Origin: CALCEB01 sp035531475
GTDB taxonomy: Bacteria; Acidobacteriota; Terriglobia; UBA7540
Direction of reading: 5' to 3'
NCBI GenBank assembly: GCA_035531475.1
Contig: DATKST010000125.1
Span: forward strand, 1 to 64,000
Length of the DNA: 64,000 nt
Positions 52,974 through 60,695 of the stretch are shown in pieces. Every line of letters starts with the position of its first letter. Position 1 is the first letter of the stretch. The notes beneath the pieces were generated by a model, which saw only the letters and a list, made by a program, of their open reading frames with translations, made no database searches and was not told where the DNA came from. A program made the position numbers and the translations under genes.

Positions 52974-53075
52974 CGCGTTCGAGAATAATGCACACGGTTG
53001 AATCAGAGCCCCTCACCCACCGCTGTGCGGTCCCCCCTCTCCCCGCTTGCGGAGAGAGGGCCGGGGTGAGGGGTC
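52974..53075. repeat. Truncated family A element (copy A7)
   Basis: CGTTCGAGAATAATGCACAC GG, then CCCCTCACC and the CTCTCCCCGC palindrome match the inner part of copies A1 and A5. Both termini are missing. It lies between the stop of uvrB and the start of the cytochrome gene and may supply part of the region before the cytochrome's start. Confidence 0.6.
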
Positions 53076-53079
53076 ACGC

Positions 53080-55080
53080 CTACAACTGCCCGGTGGGCGT
53101 TACACCCACTTCCTTGTCCTTGATCTGCTTGATGCGGTCGCGCAGCTTGGCTGCCTTTTCAAATTCGAACTGTTTCGCCGCCTCGCGCATTTGCGTTTCG
53201 AGCCTGGCGATGAGCTGGTCGAGTTGATCCTCTGGCAATTCCTCACCTTCCAGATCATCCACCGGCACGGTTACGTAGTCCGCATTGGCAACCGCCGCCA
53301 GCACCATATCGACCGGCTTCAGAATGGTCTGAGGGGTAATGCCGTTTTCCAGGTTGTACTGGATCTGCTTGTTGCGGCGGCGCTCCGTCTCGCCCAGGGC
53401 CTGCCGCATGGAATCCGTCATGACGTCCGCATAGAGAATCGCCCGGCCGTGAATGTTGCGGGACGCCCGGCCCATAGTCTGGATCAGCGATCCCGCCGAC
53501 CGCAAAAATCCTTCCTTGTCGGCGTCGAGAATCGCCACCAGTGAAACCTCGGGCAGGTCCAAACCCTCACGCAGCAGATTGATGCCAATCAGCACGTCAA
53601 ACTCGCCGCGCCGCAAGTCGCGCAGAATCTTCACACGTTCCAGGGTCTCGATTTCCGAGTGCAAGTAACGGCAACGAACGCCCACCTCCGAATAGTATCC
53701 GGACAAATCCTCCGCCATGCGCTTGGTGAGCGTGGTCACCAGAACCCGCTCGCCGCTCTTGGCTCGGGCGCGGATTTCGCCCAGCAGGTCGTCAATCTGG
53801 TTCTTGGTGGGGCGCACTTCCACCTCCGGGTCCACCAACCCCGTCGGCCGGATCACCTGCTCCACCACCACGCCTCCCGATTTGGTCAACTCGTAAGGGC
53901 CGGGCGTGGCGGAAACAAAAATCAACTGCCCGGCACGGTGCTCAAATTCTTCAAAGGTCAGCGGGCGGTTGTCGAGCGCCGAGGGCAGGCGGAAGCCGTA
54001 ATCCACCAGGGTCTGCTTGCGGGAACGGTCGCCCTTGAACATGCCACGAAGCTGCGGGACGGTCTGGTGGCTCTCGTCTATGAACATCAAGGTGTCCTGC
54101 GGGATGTAATCGAGCAGCGTGGGCGGCGGTTCACCGGGAAGACGCCCGGAAAAATGACGGGAGTAATTTTCAATCCCGTGGCAATATCCCATTTCCTTCA
54201 TGATTTCGATATCGAAAAGGGTGCGCTGGTGCAGGCGTTGGGCTTCCACCAGTTTTCCCTGCTTCTCAAGCTCCGCCTGCCACCAATCGAGTTCTTCAAG
54301 GATGCGGCGGATGGCGACCTCGCGCTGTTCCGCCGGCATCACGTAATGCGTGGCGGGATAGAGCGGCAACCGCGAGAAGGTTTGCTTCACCTGCCCGAGC
54401 AGCGGATCAATCTGAGCGAGCGACTCAATCGTGTCCCCCCAAAGCTCGATGCGGTAGGCGGTATCCTCATAGGTGGGGAAGATTTCGATCACGTCTCCCC
54501 GCACCCGAAAAGTTCCGCGGCGGAAATCAATGTCATTGCGCTCGTATTGAATTTCCACGAGCCGCCGCAGGATGTCCTGCCGGGCAATCTTCTGGCCTTT
54601 TTCGAGCAACAATAACATGCCGTAATAGGCTTCGGGAGACCCCAGGCCATAAATGCAACTGACGCTGGCCACAATCAAGCAATCGCGCCGTTCGAAAAGC
54701 GAGCGAGTGGCCGACATGCGCAACTTGTCCAGCTCATCGTTAATGGTCGCTTCCTTTTCAATGTAAATGTCGCCCGCCGGCACATAAGCCTCCGGCTGGT
54801 AGTAATCGTAATAGCTCACGAAATACTCGACGGCGTTGCGGGGGAAGAAACCGCGAAATTCATTGTAGAGTTGCGCTGCAAGCGTTTTATTGTGGGCAAG
54901 AACCAGTGCCGGGCGGTTCGTGGACTCGATCACCTTGGCCATCGTGAAAGTCTTGCCGGATCCGGTGACTCCGAGCAGCGTTTGAAATTGCTCTCCGTCC
55001 TTCACGCCGTTGACGAGCCTCTCAATGGCGTTCACCTGGTCGCCTCGAGGAGAATATTCAGAATTCAGTTCGAAGTCCAT
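53080..55080 (-). CDS. uvrB: UvrABC system protein B
   Basis: Damage-verifying helicase of nucleotide excision repair, 666 residues. The ATG at 55080 gives the family N-terminus DFELNSEYSPRGDQVNAIER. A TATAAT on the minus strand at 55126-55121 is best read as the promoter, which rules out the ATG at 55122 since it would overlap the -10. Walker A is LLGVTGSGKTFTMAKVI. The beta-hairpin region YDYYQPEAYVPAGDIYIEKE is intact. The C-terminal helicase motifs include TTLTKRMAEDL, GINLLREGLDLPEVSLVAIL and QTMGRASRN. The UVR domain at the end (MREAAKQFEFEKAAKLRDRI) binds UvrC. It is followed by a repeat and then the cytochrome gene; uvrA and uvrC are not nearby. Confidence 0.96.
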   Translation of the reverse strand: MDFELNSEYSPRGDQVNAIERLVNGVKDGEQFQTLLGVTGSGKTFTMAKVIESTNRPALVLAHNKTLAAQLYNEFRGFFPRNAVEYFVSYYDYYQPEAYVPAGDIYIEKEATINDELDKLRMSATRSLFERRDCLIVASVSCIYGLGSPEAYYGMLLLLEKGQKIARQDILRRLVEIQYERNDIDFRRGTFRVRGDVIEIFPTYEDTAYRIELWGDTIESLAQIDPLLGQVKQTFSRLPLYPATHYVMPAEQREVAIRRILEELDWWQAELEKQGKLVEAQRLHQRTLFDIEIMKEMGYCHGIENYSRHFSGRLPGEPPPTLLDYIPQDTLMFIDESHQTVPQLRGMFKGDRSRKQTLVDYGFRLPSALDNRPLTFEEFEHRAGQLIFVSATPGPYELTKSGGVVVEQVIRPTGLVDPEVEVRPTKNQIDDLLGEIRARAKSGERVLVTTLTKRMAEDLSGYYSEVGVRCRYLHSEIETLERVKILRDLRRGEFDVLIGINLLREGLDLPEVSLVAILDADKEGFLRSAGSLIQTMGRASRNIHGRAILYADVMTDSMRQALGETERRRNKQIQYNLENGITPQTILKPVDMVLAAVANADYVTVPVDDLEGEELPEDQLDQLIARLETQMREAAKQFEFEKAAKLRDRIKQIKDKEVGVTPTGQL

Positions 55081-55120
55081 AGGAGGTTTAGTAGGAGCGT
55101 TGTGCGTTTCCCCAGTATTC

Positions 55121-55126
55121 ATTATA
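55121..55126 (-). promoter_or_regulatory. uvrB -10 box (TATAAT with GGGT upstream)
   Basis: On the minus strand GTGGGTTATAATGAATAC is an extended -10-like element about 40 bases before the uvrB start. The -35 is not clear. Confidence 0.45.
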
Positions 55127-55188
55127 ACCCACGGCCACATTCCAGTATCCCGAGCGGGCCCCGCGATTCCACATCCGTTCCGGGGGCA

Positions 55189-55289
55189 GTGGTGCAGTTT
55201 GCTGTAGCGGCGGTCTCTGACCGCCGGAAGCTGTGAAAAATAAAATTCGGCGATCAGAGACCGCCGCACCAGCAGCGAAAATGCACCAC
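55189..55289. repeat. Family B element (copy B5, complete)
   Basis: Left end GTGGTGCAGTTTGCTG, inverted right end GTGGTGCATTTTCGCTG, with the GGCGGTCTCTGACCGCC palindrome and its partner around GGAAGCTGTGAAAAATAAAA. This is the cleanest copy for the family termini. Confidence 0.75.
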
Positions 55290-55499
55290 TACCGTTCCGG
55301 GAAGTGGCTGGAAAATAGCCGTGATATAGTCGGCGCTGGACTCCTGTCCGTGAAATCGGGACTGTGGAGTTCAAAGGACAGCCCGGTCAGATTCCAGTGC
55401 CGGCCTGTTGGCGTCAGCCCTACCCCGTCACACTGGTGATGCAGTGGCCACTTTCGAGGTTAGGGCAGCGCGGACGAATGGCTTGGAAGGAACCTCTGG

Positions 55500-56351
55500 A
55501 TGACGCTTGAAGAACAGCTCAGCCTCCCTGCGGAAGAATTGGTTCGCCGGGCGCGAATGGGCTTGCGCCTGTTTCCGGATGTTGCGGCCATGATGGATTA
55601 CCTGGCCCGCTCCATGGCGGATGAAATCCGCGATAGAAACTCCCGGGGTGAGCCAACCCGCTGGATTCTTCCCGTAGGCCCCGTGGCCCAGTATTCCCGC
55701 CTCGTAGAGATCACAAATCGTGAGCGCATCGGCTGGAAGAATGTATTCACGTTTCAAATGGATGAGTTTCTGGACTGGCAGGCCCGTCCATTGCCGCTCG
55801 ATCACCCCATGAGTTTTGAGGGATTCATGCGGCGTCAGGTGTTTGAAAAAATCGATCCTGACCTTCGTCCCGATCCGTCGAACCTGCATTTTCCTGACCC
55901 ATTTAATCCCGATTCCATCAGTCAAAAGATTCAGGAAACCGGCGGCGTTGATAGCTGTTTTGGAGGAATCGGTTATCACGGCCACGTGGCCTTTAATGAG
56001 CCTCCGGGCTCGCGTTGGTTCAAGATCACGGCCCAAGAGATGCGCGAATCGCTGACGCGAGTTGTGGCGCTGGGAGACGATTCGATCGTGGTCCAAAGCA
56101 TCAGTTGTGCGGGAGGCAACTCCGCCTCAATTCCCCCGATGGCGGTGACGCTCGGTATGAAGGACATCCTGGCCTCCCGGCGGATTCGACTGTTCCTAGC
56201 AGGCGGAGAAAGGCACCGCGCCATCTTCCGGATAACCCTGCTGGGTGACGAAACTCCGGACTATCCCTCCACGCTCCTTCAAGGCCACCCGGACTGCGTG
56301 GTGCATACGGATCTGATGACGGCCAGGCCGGTCCATCCCTCGCTTTTTTAG
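55500..56351 (+). CDS. Glucosamine-6-phosphate deaminase/isomerase-like protein
   Basis: Likely interconverts glucosamine 6-phosphate and fructose 6-phosphate plus ammonia, or acts on a related sugar phosphate. The 283 residues begin after GGAAGGAA. The NagB/RpiA-like fold shows FFQMDEFLDWQARPLPL-like FTFQMDEFLDWQARPLPLDH and GGIGYHGHVAFNEPPGSRWF, the latter matching the NagB active-site loop (GxGxDGHIAFNEP) with Tyr-His in place of the usual Ala-Asp. The C-terminal ETPDYPSTLLQGHPDCVVHT fits the family (PASxLQ.H). Length is slightly over the usual 240-266. The substitution in the active-site loop leaves the exact reaction uncertain. It stands alone. Confidence 0.8.
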   Translation: MTLEEQLSLPAEELVRRARMGLRLFPDVAAMMDYLARSMADEIRDRNSRGEPTRWILPVGPVAQYSRLVEITNRERIGWKNVFTFQMDEFLDWQARPLPLDHPMSFEGFMRRQVFEKIDPDLRPDPSNLHFPDPFNPDSISQKIQETGGVDSCFGGIGYHGHVAFNEPPGSRWFKITAQEMRESLTRVVALGDDSIVVQSISCAGGNSASIPPMAVTLGMKDILASRRIRLFLAGGERHRAIFRITLLGDETPDYPSTLLQGHPDCVVHTDLMTARPVHPSLF

Positions 56352-56674
56352 AAGTGCGATGTGAGGCCAAGCCGCGGGGCACCAGCATTCACACCTCATC
56401 CGTTATTCTCCCTCTCGCACGTATCCCAATGGCGCTCACGTGCCTCCGAGACGATCTGTGCGCCGCCCGCGCTGGCCTCACTCAACCTGACCGCGCCCCC
56501 AGCCCACCATAGATGATGGTGTCATTCAGGTTAGATGTCGGGGCAATCGTAGGCCAAGCGAGCTCCAAGGCTTCTGAATGAACGAGCGCATCATGCCCTG
56601 CCAAAACGGCTTGTGCATCCCACCGGCAAGCTGCGTACTACGGCGTATAGATGATCGTAGGGTCTGAAATAGGT

Positions 56675-56736
56675 TCTTAGGGTTCGTTCCAAACCTCGAT
56701 CCTTTGTTTTCATACACTCTTAGGGTTCGTTCCAAA
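56675..56736. repeat. 19-base direct repeat pair
   Basis: TCTTAGGGTTCGTTCCAAA occurs at 56675-56693 and again at 56718-56736. The copies are identical and 43 bases apart. Nothing in either suggests an array, since only two units are present. Confidence 0.7.
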
Positions 56737-57130
56737 AATTTCGATTGCTCTCGCCACTCCGGCCACCTCCGGGAAGCCTTCTGCCGGGTCAAAACCGTCA
56801 TGGAGTCCATTCCATATTAACCAAGGGCAGGGTGCATGGATGGAAAAAGAGCTTTGTATCGAAGCGATACATTGTATACAGAGGACAGGTGGGGCGTGCC
56901 TGGCATGTTAAGGCGCGTGCCGATTAGTTAGGGTGAAAAATGGGCCCTCGCCCTTTCTGCTCATTGACGGGCAGACATTCAAAGGGCTTTCCGACAGACC
57001 CGGTATTCACAAGGCCGTCTCCATTCTCTGGCGCAAGTCTTTCTCAGCAAAATGCCTATCTCAGAAAAGACAGCCTTTTCAATTTGTTGGTGAGAAATGT
57101 GGGGTAGTGACTTAATTTGTTCCTTCATCG

Positions 57131-57239
57131 TCATTCCCGCGAAAGCGGGAATCCACTCCGGATATCGCAGTAGCATTCCGAACTCGCGCGGATAAAGGGG
57201 TTGTCCGGAGCATGGATCCCCGCCTTCGCGGGGATGACG
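57131..57239. repeat. Family C inverted-repeat element (copy C2)
   Basis: Ends GTCATTCCCGCGAAAGCGGG and, inverted, GTCATCCCCGCGAAGGCGGG are identical to those of copy C1 at 14032. The total length is 109 bases against 108. The interiors align only in part. Confidence 0.75.
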
Positions 57240-57319
57240 GTGGCGAGCAATGTCACAAAACTTCAAGCTGAGTCACTACCGAAATGCGGGGTAAGATCGT
57301 TCCACGCACAGGCTCGGGA

Positions 57320-57325
57320 TATAAT
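57320..57325 (+). promoter_or_regulatory. Candidate -10 box for trmFO
   Basis: GGGATATAATGCGC contains a perfect TATAAT 18 bases before the trmFO start, following a GGG run as in other promoters of this window. No clear -35. Confidence 0.4.
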
Positions 57326-57343
57326 GCGCTTTAGGAGCAAATC

Positions 57344-58726
57344 TTGAAATCCGTCATCATTGCCGGCGCGGGACTAGCAGGAAGCGAAGCGGCTTGGCAG
57401 ATTGCCATGCGGGGCATTCCGGTAACGCTGTTTGAGATGCGGCCCGCGCGCCCCACTCCCGCTCACAAGACCGCCCAATTTGCCGAACTCGTGTGCAGCA
57501 ATTCGCTGAAGTCCAACTCGCCGGGCGCTGCATCCTGGCTGCTCAAGGAAGAACTGCGCACGGGCGGCTCATTCCTGATGCGGCAGGCAGACCTTCACGC
57601 CGTCCCCGGCGGCTCGGCTTTGGCCGTTGACCGCGAGAGCTTCGCCCGATCCGTCACGGAGGCCATCGAGCATCATCCGCTCATTTCCGTCCGGCGCGAG
57701 GAACTGGCGGAGATTCCCGCCAGCGCGATTTTCCTGATGGCCACCGGACCGCTGACCTCGGATGCCCTGGCGCGCGGGCTTCAACATCTGACCGGCGCCG
57801 AAAACCTGGCCTTCTATGATTCCATCAGTCCCATCATCGATGCGGATTCGCTCAACATGGATCGAATCTTCCGCGCTTCGCGCTACGACAAAGGCGGCGA
57901 GGATTACCTGAACTGCCCTCTGAACGAAGAAGAATATCGCGCCTTTTACCAAGCCTTGCACGAAGCCGAGGCGGTGGAACGCCATGCCTTCGAGGACGCG
58001 CGCTACTTCGAAGCCTGCCTTCCCATTGAGGAACTTTCGCGCCGGGGATTTGACACGCTTCGTTTCGGACCGATGAAGCCCGTGGGCCTGATCGATCCTT
58101 GCACCGGAAAGCAGCCCCATGCTGTCGTGCAGCTTCGCGCGGAGAATCTTCGCTTTTCCAGTTACAATCTGGTGGGATTTCAAAACCACCTGAAATTTCC
58201 GGAACAAAAACGCATCCTGCGAATGATTCCGGGACTTGAGAACGCCGAGTTTCTGCGGTTCGGACAAATTCACCGCAATACTTACATCAACGCTCCGCGC
58301 CTGCTGGCGCCTGACCTCAGCTTGCGCCGGTCTCCGGACGTCTTCATCGCGGGACAGCTCTCTGGTGTCGAAGGCTATGTGGAGTCGATCGCCACCGGCT
58401 TTCTGGCGGGCCTCGCCGTCGTCCATCGCTCGCGGCAGGCTGGCTTTGCTCCGCCGCCTCGCCCCACGGCGCTCGGATCGCTTGTCCATTACATCACCCA
58501 CGCCGAGGCCAAGAACTATCAACCCGCGAATATCTCTTTCGACTTGCTTCCGCCGCTCGAAGGCGTGCCCCGCCGCATTGCGCGGGATCGCAAAGCGCGG
58601 CGGGACCTGCAATGCCACCGGGCATTGCAGGAACTCACGCGCTGGTCGAACGATTGCGAAGAATTCTCACTGCGAGGAGATGAAAGCGCGCGCAGACCGG
58701 GTAAGTCCGCTGTCTCAACAGGCTGA
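57344..58726 (+). CDS. trmFO: Folate-dependent tRNA (uracil-54-C5) methyltransferase
   Basis: Flavoprotein that methylates U54 of tRNA to ribothymidine using methylenetetrahydrofolate. The start is TTG at 57344, six bases after AGGAG, giving 460 residues. The FAD-binding Rossmann motif is IIAGAGLAGSEAAWQIAMRG. The conserved cysteine segments are LVCSNSLKSNSPGAASWLLK near residue 50 and GLIDPCTGKQPHAVVQLRAE near 245. The C-terminal FIAGQLSGVEGYVESIATGF completes the FAD site, and AEAKNYQPANISFDLLPPLE is typical. It precedes xerC, the usual order in many phyla. An end-of-gene family A-like palindrome separates the two. Confidence 0.97.
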   Translation: MKSVIIAGAGLAGSEAAWQIAMRGIPVTLFEMRPARPTPAHKTAQFAELVCSNSLKSNSPGAASWLLKEELRTGGSFLMRQADLHAVPGGSALAVDRESFARSVTEAIEHHPLISVRREELAEIPASAIFLMATGPLTSDALARGLQHLTGAENLAFYDSISPIIDADSLNMDRIFRASRYDKGGEDYLNCPLNEEEYRAFYQALHEAEAVERHAFEDARYFEACLPIEELSRRGFDTLRFGPMKPVGLIDPCTGKQPHAVVQLRAENLRFSSYNLVGFQNHLKFPEQKRILRMIPGLENAEFLRFGQIHRNTYINAPRLLAPDLSLRRSPDVFIAGQLSGVEGYVESIATGFLAGLAVVHRSRQAGFAPPPRPTALGSLVHYITHAEAKNYQPANISFDLLPPLEGVPRRIARDRKARRDLQCHRALQELTRWSNDCEEFSLRGDESARRPGKSAVSTG

Positions 58727-58734
58727 GGTTGAAC

Positions 58735-58797
58735 CCCTGCCGTCTCCCTTGGGGAGAGGGCAGGGCAGCAGCGCTTCCCGCCGCGCCGGGTGAGGGC
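58735..58797. repeat. Palindromic remnant of family A interior
   Basis: CTGCCGTCTCCCTTGGGGAG AGGGCAGG and CGCCGCGCCGGGTGAGGG match the interior of copy A3 at 28541 (CTCTCCCTTGGGGAGAGGG, GCGCCGGGTGAGGG). No termini. It lies between trmFO and xerC. Confidence 0.5.
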
Positions 58798-58835
58798 AAA
58801 TCACGCGAACCCCGCAATTGAGCGAAGGAGACCTG

Positions 58836-59747
58836 GTGGACGAACTCTTCGATCTCTATTTCCGGTATCTCCAATTTGAACGGAACGCTTCTCCGCATAC
58901 GCTGCGCAACTATCGTGCCGATCTTCTCCAGTTCCGGGATTTCCTGAAGCGCGAGCAACCGGAATTGCCGCTCACCGTGGAATCCATTGACGCCGCGCGG
59001 ATTCGCGCCTACCTTGCGCACCTATATGAGGCCCAGCGCAAGAAAACCTCGATTGCGCGCAAGCTCGCGGCGCTGCGGGCGTTCTTCAAGTTCATGGTCC
59101 ACGAAGGAAAACTCATGGTCAATCCGGCGGCCGACGTCTCAACACCCAAACTGCCCAAGACCCTGCCCCGCATTATGACCGAAGAAGAAACCAACGGCCT
59201 GCTGGACCGGTTAACTGGGGAGTCCGAGAGCGGGGACGCGGCCATGGCGCGCGCCCGCGCCATCCTCGAACTGCTTTATGCCTCCGGCCTGCGGGTGAGT
59301 GAGCTGACCGGCCTCGACCTGCGCAGCATCAACCTGGGTGACGGCTTGTTGCTGGTGCGCGGCAAAGGGCGAAAAGAACGGATGGTGCCTTTCGGCTCCA
59401 AGGCCCGCAATGCCATCCTGAATTATCTACCGGTGCGCGAAAAAATTCTGCGAATCAGCCGTAGCTCCACCCACGCCCTCTTCCTCAACGCCCGAGGCGG
59501 CCGCTTGACGGCGCGCTCCGTGGACCGCCTGGTGAAGAAGTATGTAAGCCAATTCGGCCCGCAGGTGAAAGTGAGCCCGCACTCCTTGCGCCATGCCTTC
59601 GCGTCGCATTTGTTGGCGGAGGGAGCAGACTTGCGGGCGATTCAGGAAATGTTGGGCCACGCCAGCCTTTCAACCACCCAAAAATACACGCAAGTCTCGA
59701 TTCAAAAATTGATGGAAATTTATGACAAGACTCACCCCAAGGCATGA
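58836..59747 (+). CDS. xerC: Tyrosine recombinase XerC/XerD
   Basis: Resolves chromosome dimers at dif with a partner recombinase. A TTG at 58818 opens the frame, but the GTG at 58836 has AAGGAG five bases before it and is preferred, giving 303 residues. The SAM-like N-terminal domain (YLQFERNASPHTLRNYRADL) is followed by the catalytic domain. The six catalytic residues are visible: Arg in ASGLRVSELTGL, Lys in GKGRKERMVP, His and Arg in HSLRHAFASHLL, His in MLGHASLSTTQ and Tyr in KYTQVSIQKLM. Position after trmFO supports XerC. hslVU, which often follow, are not present here. Confidence 0.93.
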   Translation: MDELFDLYFRYLQFERNASPHTLRNYRADLLQFRDFLKREQPELPLTVESIDAARIRAYLAHLYEAQRKKTSIARKLAALRAFFKFMVHEGKLMVNPAADVSTPKLPKTLPRIMTEEETNGLLDRLTGESESGDAAMARARAILELLYASGLRVSELTGLDLRSINLGDGLLLVRGKGRKERMVPFGSKARNAILNYLPVREKILRISRSSTHALFLNARGGRLTARSVDRLVKKYVSQFGPQVKVSPHSLRHAFASHLLAEGADLRAIQEMLGHASLSTTQKYTQVSIQKLMEIYDKTHPKA

Positions 59748-59769
59748 CCGGAATCGAAGGCCCCGGCAG

Positions 59770-59808
59770 GTGGTGGGTCAGTTTGCTTTAGCGGCGAAAA
59801 TGTACCAC
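59770..59808. repeat. Collapsed family B fold-back (copy B6)
   Basis: GTGGTGGGTCAGTTTGCTTT followed by AGCGGCGAAAATGTACCAC looks like the two family B termini joined directly with no interior. Confidence 0.5.
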
Positions 59809-59946
59809 GACTCCGGCATTGGAAATTGCCACCGGTCGTCCAGATAGGGTAACCTGAACTCATCGCTGGCCCGGGCAGGTGAGGATCATTTGCGGGAAAA
59901 AAATGATGGGAATGTTTCAGTGTCACCCCCGCCCAATCGGGTGTAT

Positions 59947-59971
59947 GGATTCCCGCTTTCGCGGGAATGAC
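59947..59971. repeat. Half family C element (copy C3)
   Basis: GGATTCCCGCTTTCGCGGGA ATGAC is one end of family C. The second end is absent. Confidence 0.6.
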
Positions 59972-60110
59972 AGGGATGGTGGCCCGGCACTGCCCTTCGC
60001 CGTCACCTCCGTGCCGGCGAGGGTCCAGAGTGCCGTCGGCTGCCGCGCACGATGGGGGTCTGTCGACGCCGGGTCCGGAAACAACAATTTCATTCTTCTC
60101 GTGAGGCATC

Positions 60111-60416
60111 GTGGCAGAATTCCTGAAAGTCGCTGAACTGTCTGATCTCCAGGCCGGTACCGGCAAACCGGTTGAGGCCCACGGCAAAGCCATCGCCATT
60201 TTCAATGTGGATGGCAAGATTTATGCCATGGACAACACTTGCCTGCATCAAGGTGGTCCATTGGGCGACGGTTTTCTGGAAGGTCATGTTGTGAGCTGTC
60301 CCTGGCACATGTGGGAATACGACGTTCGAACCGGGCAAGTTTGCAGCGACCCGGATCAGAAAGTAACCACGTACCCCGTCGAAGTGGAAGGGAATGACAT
60401 CAAGGTGGCGATTTAG
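60111..60416 (+). CDS. Rieske-type [2Fe-2S] ferredoxin
   Basis: Small soluble electron carrier of 101 residues. The start is a GTG at 60111, four bases after GAGG. The two cluster-binding boxes are CLHQGGPLGDG (Cys44, His46) and CPWHMWEYDVRTGQ (Cys63, His66), exactly as in NirD-like and dioxygenase-type Rieske ferredoxins. The length equals one bare domain. It is single, between repeats and mutM, and its redox partner (dioxygenase, nitrite reductase) is not in the window. Confidence 0.93.
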   Translation: MAEFLKVAELSDLQAGTGKPVEAHGKAIAIFNVDGKIYAMDNTCLHQGGPLGDGFLEGHVVSCPWHMWEYDVRTGQVCSDPDQKVTTYPVEVEGNDIKVAI

Positions 60417-60486
60417 CCTGGGAGTTCCCGCCAATCCTCCCGTGCTGTCATTCGAAGCGCCTCACTGTCATCCTGAGCGCCTCGCT

Positions 60487-60612
60487 GTCATCCTGAGCGG
60501 AGCGAAGGATCACTGTATTTGATCTCTTCCCTGGCGACAAACGGAATAGAGATGCTTCGCGGAGTTTACCCTGAGCGGAAATACTGAGATTCTTCGCTTC
60601 GCTCAGAATGAC
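60487..60612. repeat. Family D repeat (copy D2)
   Basis: GTCATCCTGAGCGGAGCGAA at the left, GATTCTTCGCTTCGCTCAGA ATGAC at the right, with CACTGTATTTGATCTCTTCC inside as in copy D1. Two partial GTCATCCTGAGCGC units precede it. Confidence 0.7.
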
Positions 60613-60695
60613 CATCGCACGGCGCACGAGGACAAGCGAAGCGCTCAGAAGGATAGCAAAAGGCTGACGACTGAAAGCTGACGGCTTTTGAAAAC

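Larger units (their letters stand above)
55081..55499. other. Intergenic region with uvrB promoter and family B element
   Basis: About 420 bases between divergent uvrB and the NagB-like gene. Contains the uvrB TATAAT (55121-55126) and family B copy B5 (55189-55289). Nothing else recognised. Confidence 0.5.
56352..57343. other. Long intergenic region: direct repeat and family C element
   Basis: Almost 1 kb between the NagB-like gene and trmFO. It has a 19-base direct repeat (56675 and 56718), a family C element (57131-57239) and a TATAAT at 57320 before trmFO. A minus-strand frame of 94 codons at 56526-56810 has no ribosome site or family. No RNA gene is seen. Confidence 0.5.
59748..60110. 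other. Intergenic region with repeat fragments
   Basis: Between xerC and the Rieske gene. It holds a collapsed family B fold-back (59770-59808) and half of a family C element (59947-59971). No gene seen. Confidence 0.5.

Noticed and set aside
53659..54615. 318-codon plus-strand frame within uvrB
   Set aside because: It is antisense to conserved uvrB motifs and has no ribosome site or family.
56675..56736. Possible CRISPR array
   Set aside because: Only two repeat units are present, with no cas gene anywhere in the window.
56526..56810. 94-codon minus-strand frame
   Set aside because: It spans the direct repeat, has no ribosome site and no recognisable family.
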